From NCBI RefSeq assembly GCF_000023125.1, contig NC_013037.1, forward strand, positions 4,317,501 through 4,381,500: a stretch of 64,000 bases of DNA. Direction: 5' to 3'. The notes below the pieces were generated by a model. That model worked only from the letters and a program-made list of their open reading frames with translations. It was not told where the DNA came from and did no database searches. Within the stretch, counting starts at the first letter, position 1, and each line of letters opens with the position of its first letter. The position numbers and the translations under genes are program-made. The stretch is from Dyadobacter fermentans DSM 18053 (GTDB lineage: Bacteria > Bacteroidota > Bacteroidia > Cytophagales > Spirosomataceae). Shown piece after piece: positions 63,822 to 64,000 of this stretch.

Positions 63822-64000
63822 ATGCCCTTCAGCACCACCCTAAAAATCGACAACGACCACGAGTACAGCGTCATGTTCATGGAATTTGAGCTGCACCAGA
63901 CGGTGGATGATGCGATGTCTATTACGTCGCCTATCCAATGGGCGCACCTGTATATGGAGCTGGAAATGGTCCTCGACGACTTTTTGATTGAATGGGCCAA
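63822..64000 (+). CDS. tssD: Type VI secretion tube protein TssD (Hcp), 5' part
   Basis: The first 59 residues of a protein that continues past the window edge. The opening MPFSTTLKIDNDHEYSVMFM and the following EFELHQTVDD match the start of Bacteroidetes TssD, the Hcp-like tube protein packed inside the TssBC sheath. The gene order tssB, tssC, tssD is normal for T6SS subtype iii. The assignment rests on a short piece and on context. The remaining core genes (tssE, tssF, tssG, tssI, tssN, tssP, tssQ, tssR) would be expected beyond base 64000. Confidence 0.72.
   Translation, partial: MPFSTTLKIDNDHEYSVMFMEFELHQTVDDAMSITSPIQWAHLYMELEMVLDDFLIEWA

Noticed and set aside
49950..64000. Extracellular contractile injection system (phage-tail-like particle) instead of T6SS
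   Set aside because: TssK, a TssO-like membrane protein, ClpV and an Hcp-type tube protein are present, which fit a membrane-anchored T6SS. No eCIS-type LysM or tape-measure genes were seen.

Overview
The window looks like a chromosome segment of a Bacteroidota bacterium, most likely order Cytophagales and Dyadobacter-like. That placement is inferred from gene content, not from a search. The supporting signs are a TonB-dependent receptor paired with a DUF4249 lipoprotein, a secreted protein with a type IX secretion (T9SS) sorting tail, two BshC (bacillithiol) genes, promoters of the TTG-N19/20-nAnnTTTG type, few Shine-Dalgarno-like sites, and a type VI secretion system carrying the Bacteroidetes-only subunit TssO. 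No rRNA, tRNA, insertion sequence, integrase or CRISPR array was seen. No gene-free stretch exceeds about 300 bases.

Layout. 1-3436: end of a haemin uptake operon (hmuT partial, hmuU, hmuV, hmuS). 3728-7718: B12-dependent ribonucleotide reductase facing purB, with an octamer-repeat hairpin between them. 7873-15438: glycerol facilitator, a very large alpha-2-macroglobulin lipoprotein and ispH. 15621-17898: ECF sigma factor, probable anti-sigma protein and a secreted beta-repeat protein. 17907-20915: a degenerate BshC paralogue next to an intact bshC. 21166-29443: acyl-CoA dehydrogenase and thiolase sharing a palindromic operator, separated by a three-gene operon (two glycosyltransferases and a T9SS-exported GH-like protein). 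29605-43879: mostly housekeeping genes (pspC, secA, psd-type decarboxylase, rhomboid protease, polyprenyl synthase, class IV aminotransferase, thiL, a sugar-kinase-like ATPase, a two-component system, rpmB, folK) with a few small lipoproteins. 44170-48712: TonB receptor, DUF4249 lipoprotein and a DmpA-type peptidase.

48948-64000 (continuing past the edge): a type VI secretion locus of subtype iii. A LuxR-type regulator with a degenerate receiver and a 60-residue stand-alone LuxR HTH protein precede tssK, tssO and tssH (clpV). Next comes a cargo-like block: a CHAP-like cysteine hydrolase and a metzincin-type protease, both without signal peptides, then two related lipoproteins. An envelope-like block follows: a secreted coiled-coil protein, an OmpA-domain protein and a secreted protein with two C-terminal membrane segments. 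The locus resumes with PAAR, tssB, tssC and the start of tssD (hcp). All genes are co-oriented with short gaps, so they probably form one long operon. Long hairpins built from 8-base tandem repeats lie on both sides of tssC.

The most notable points are the two signal-less hydrolases beside paired lipoproteins (candidate effectors and immunity proteins), the OmpA-centred envelope block inside a system that lacks TssJLM, the phased repeats upstream of the type VI operon, the BshC pseudoenzyme, and the shared beta-oxidation operator.
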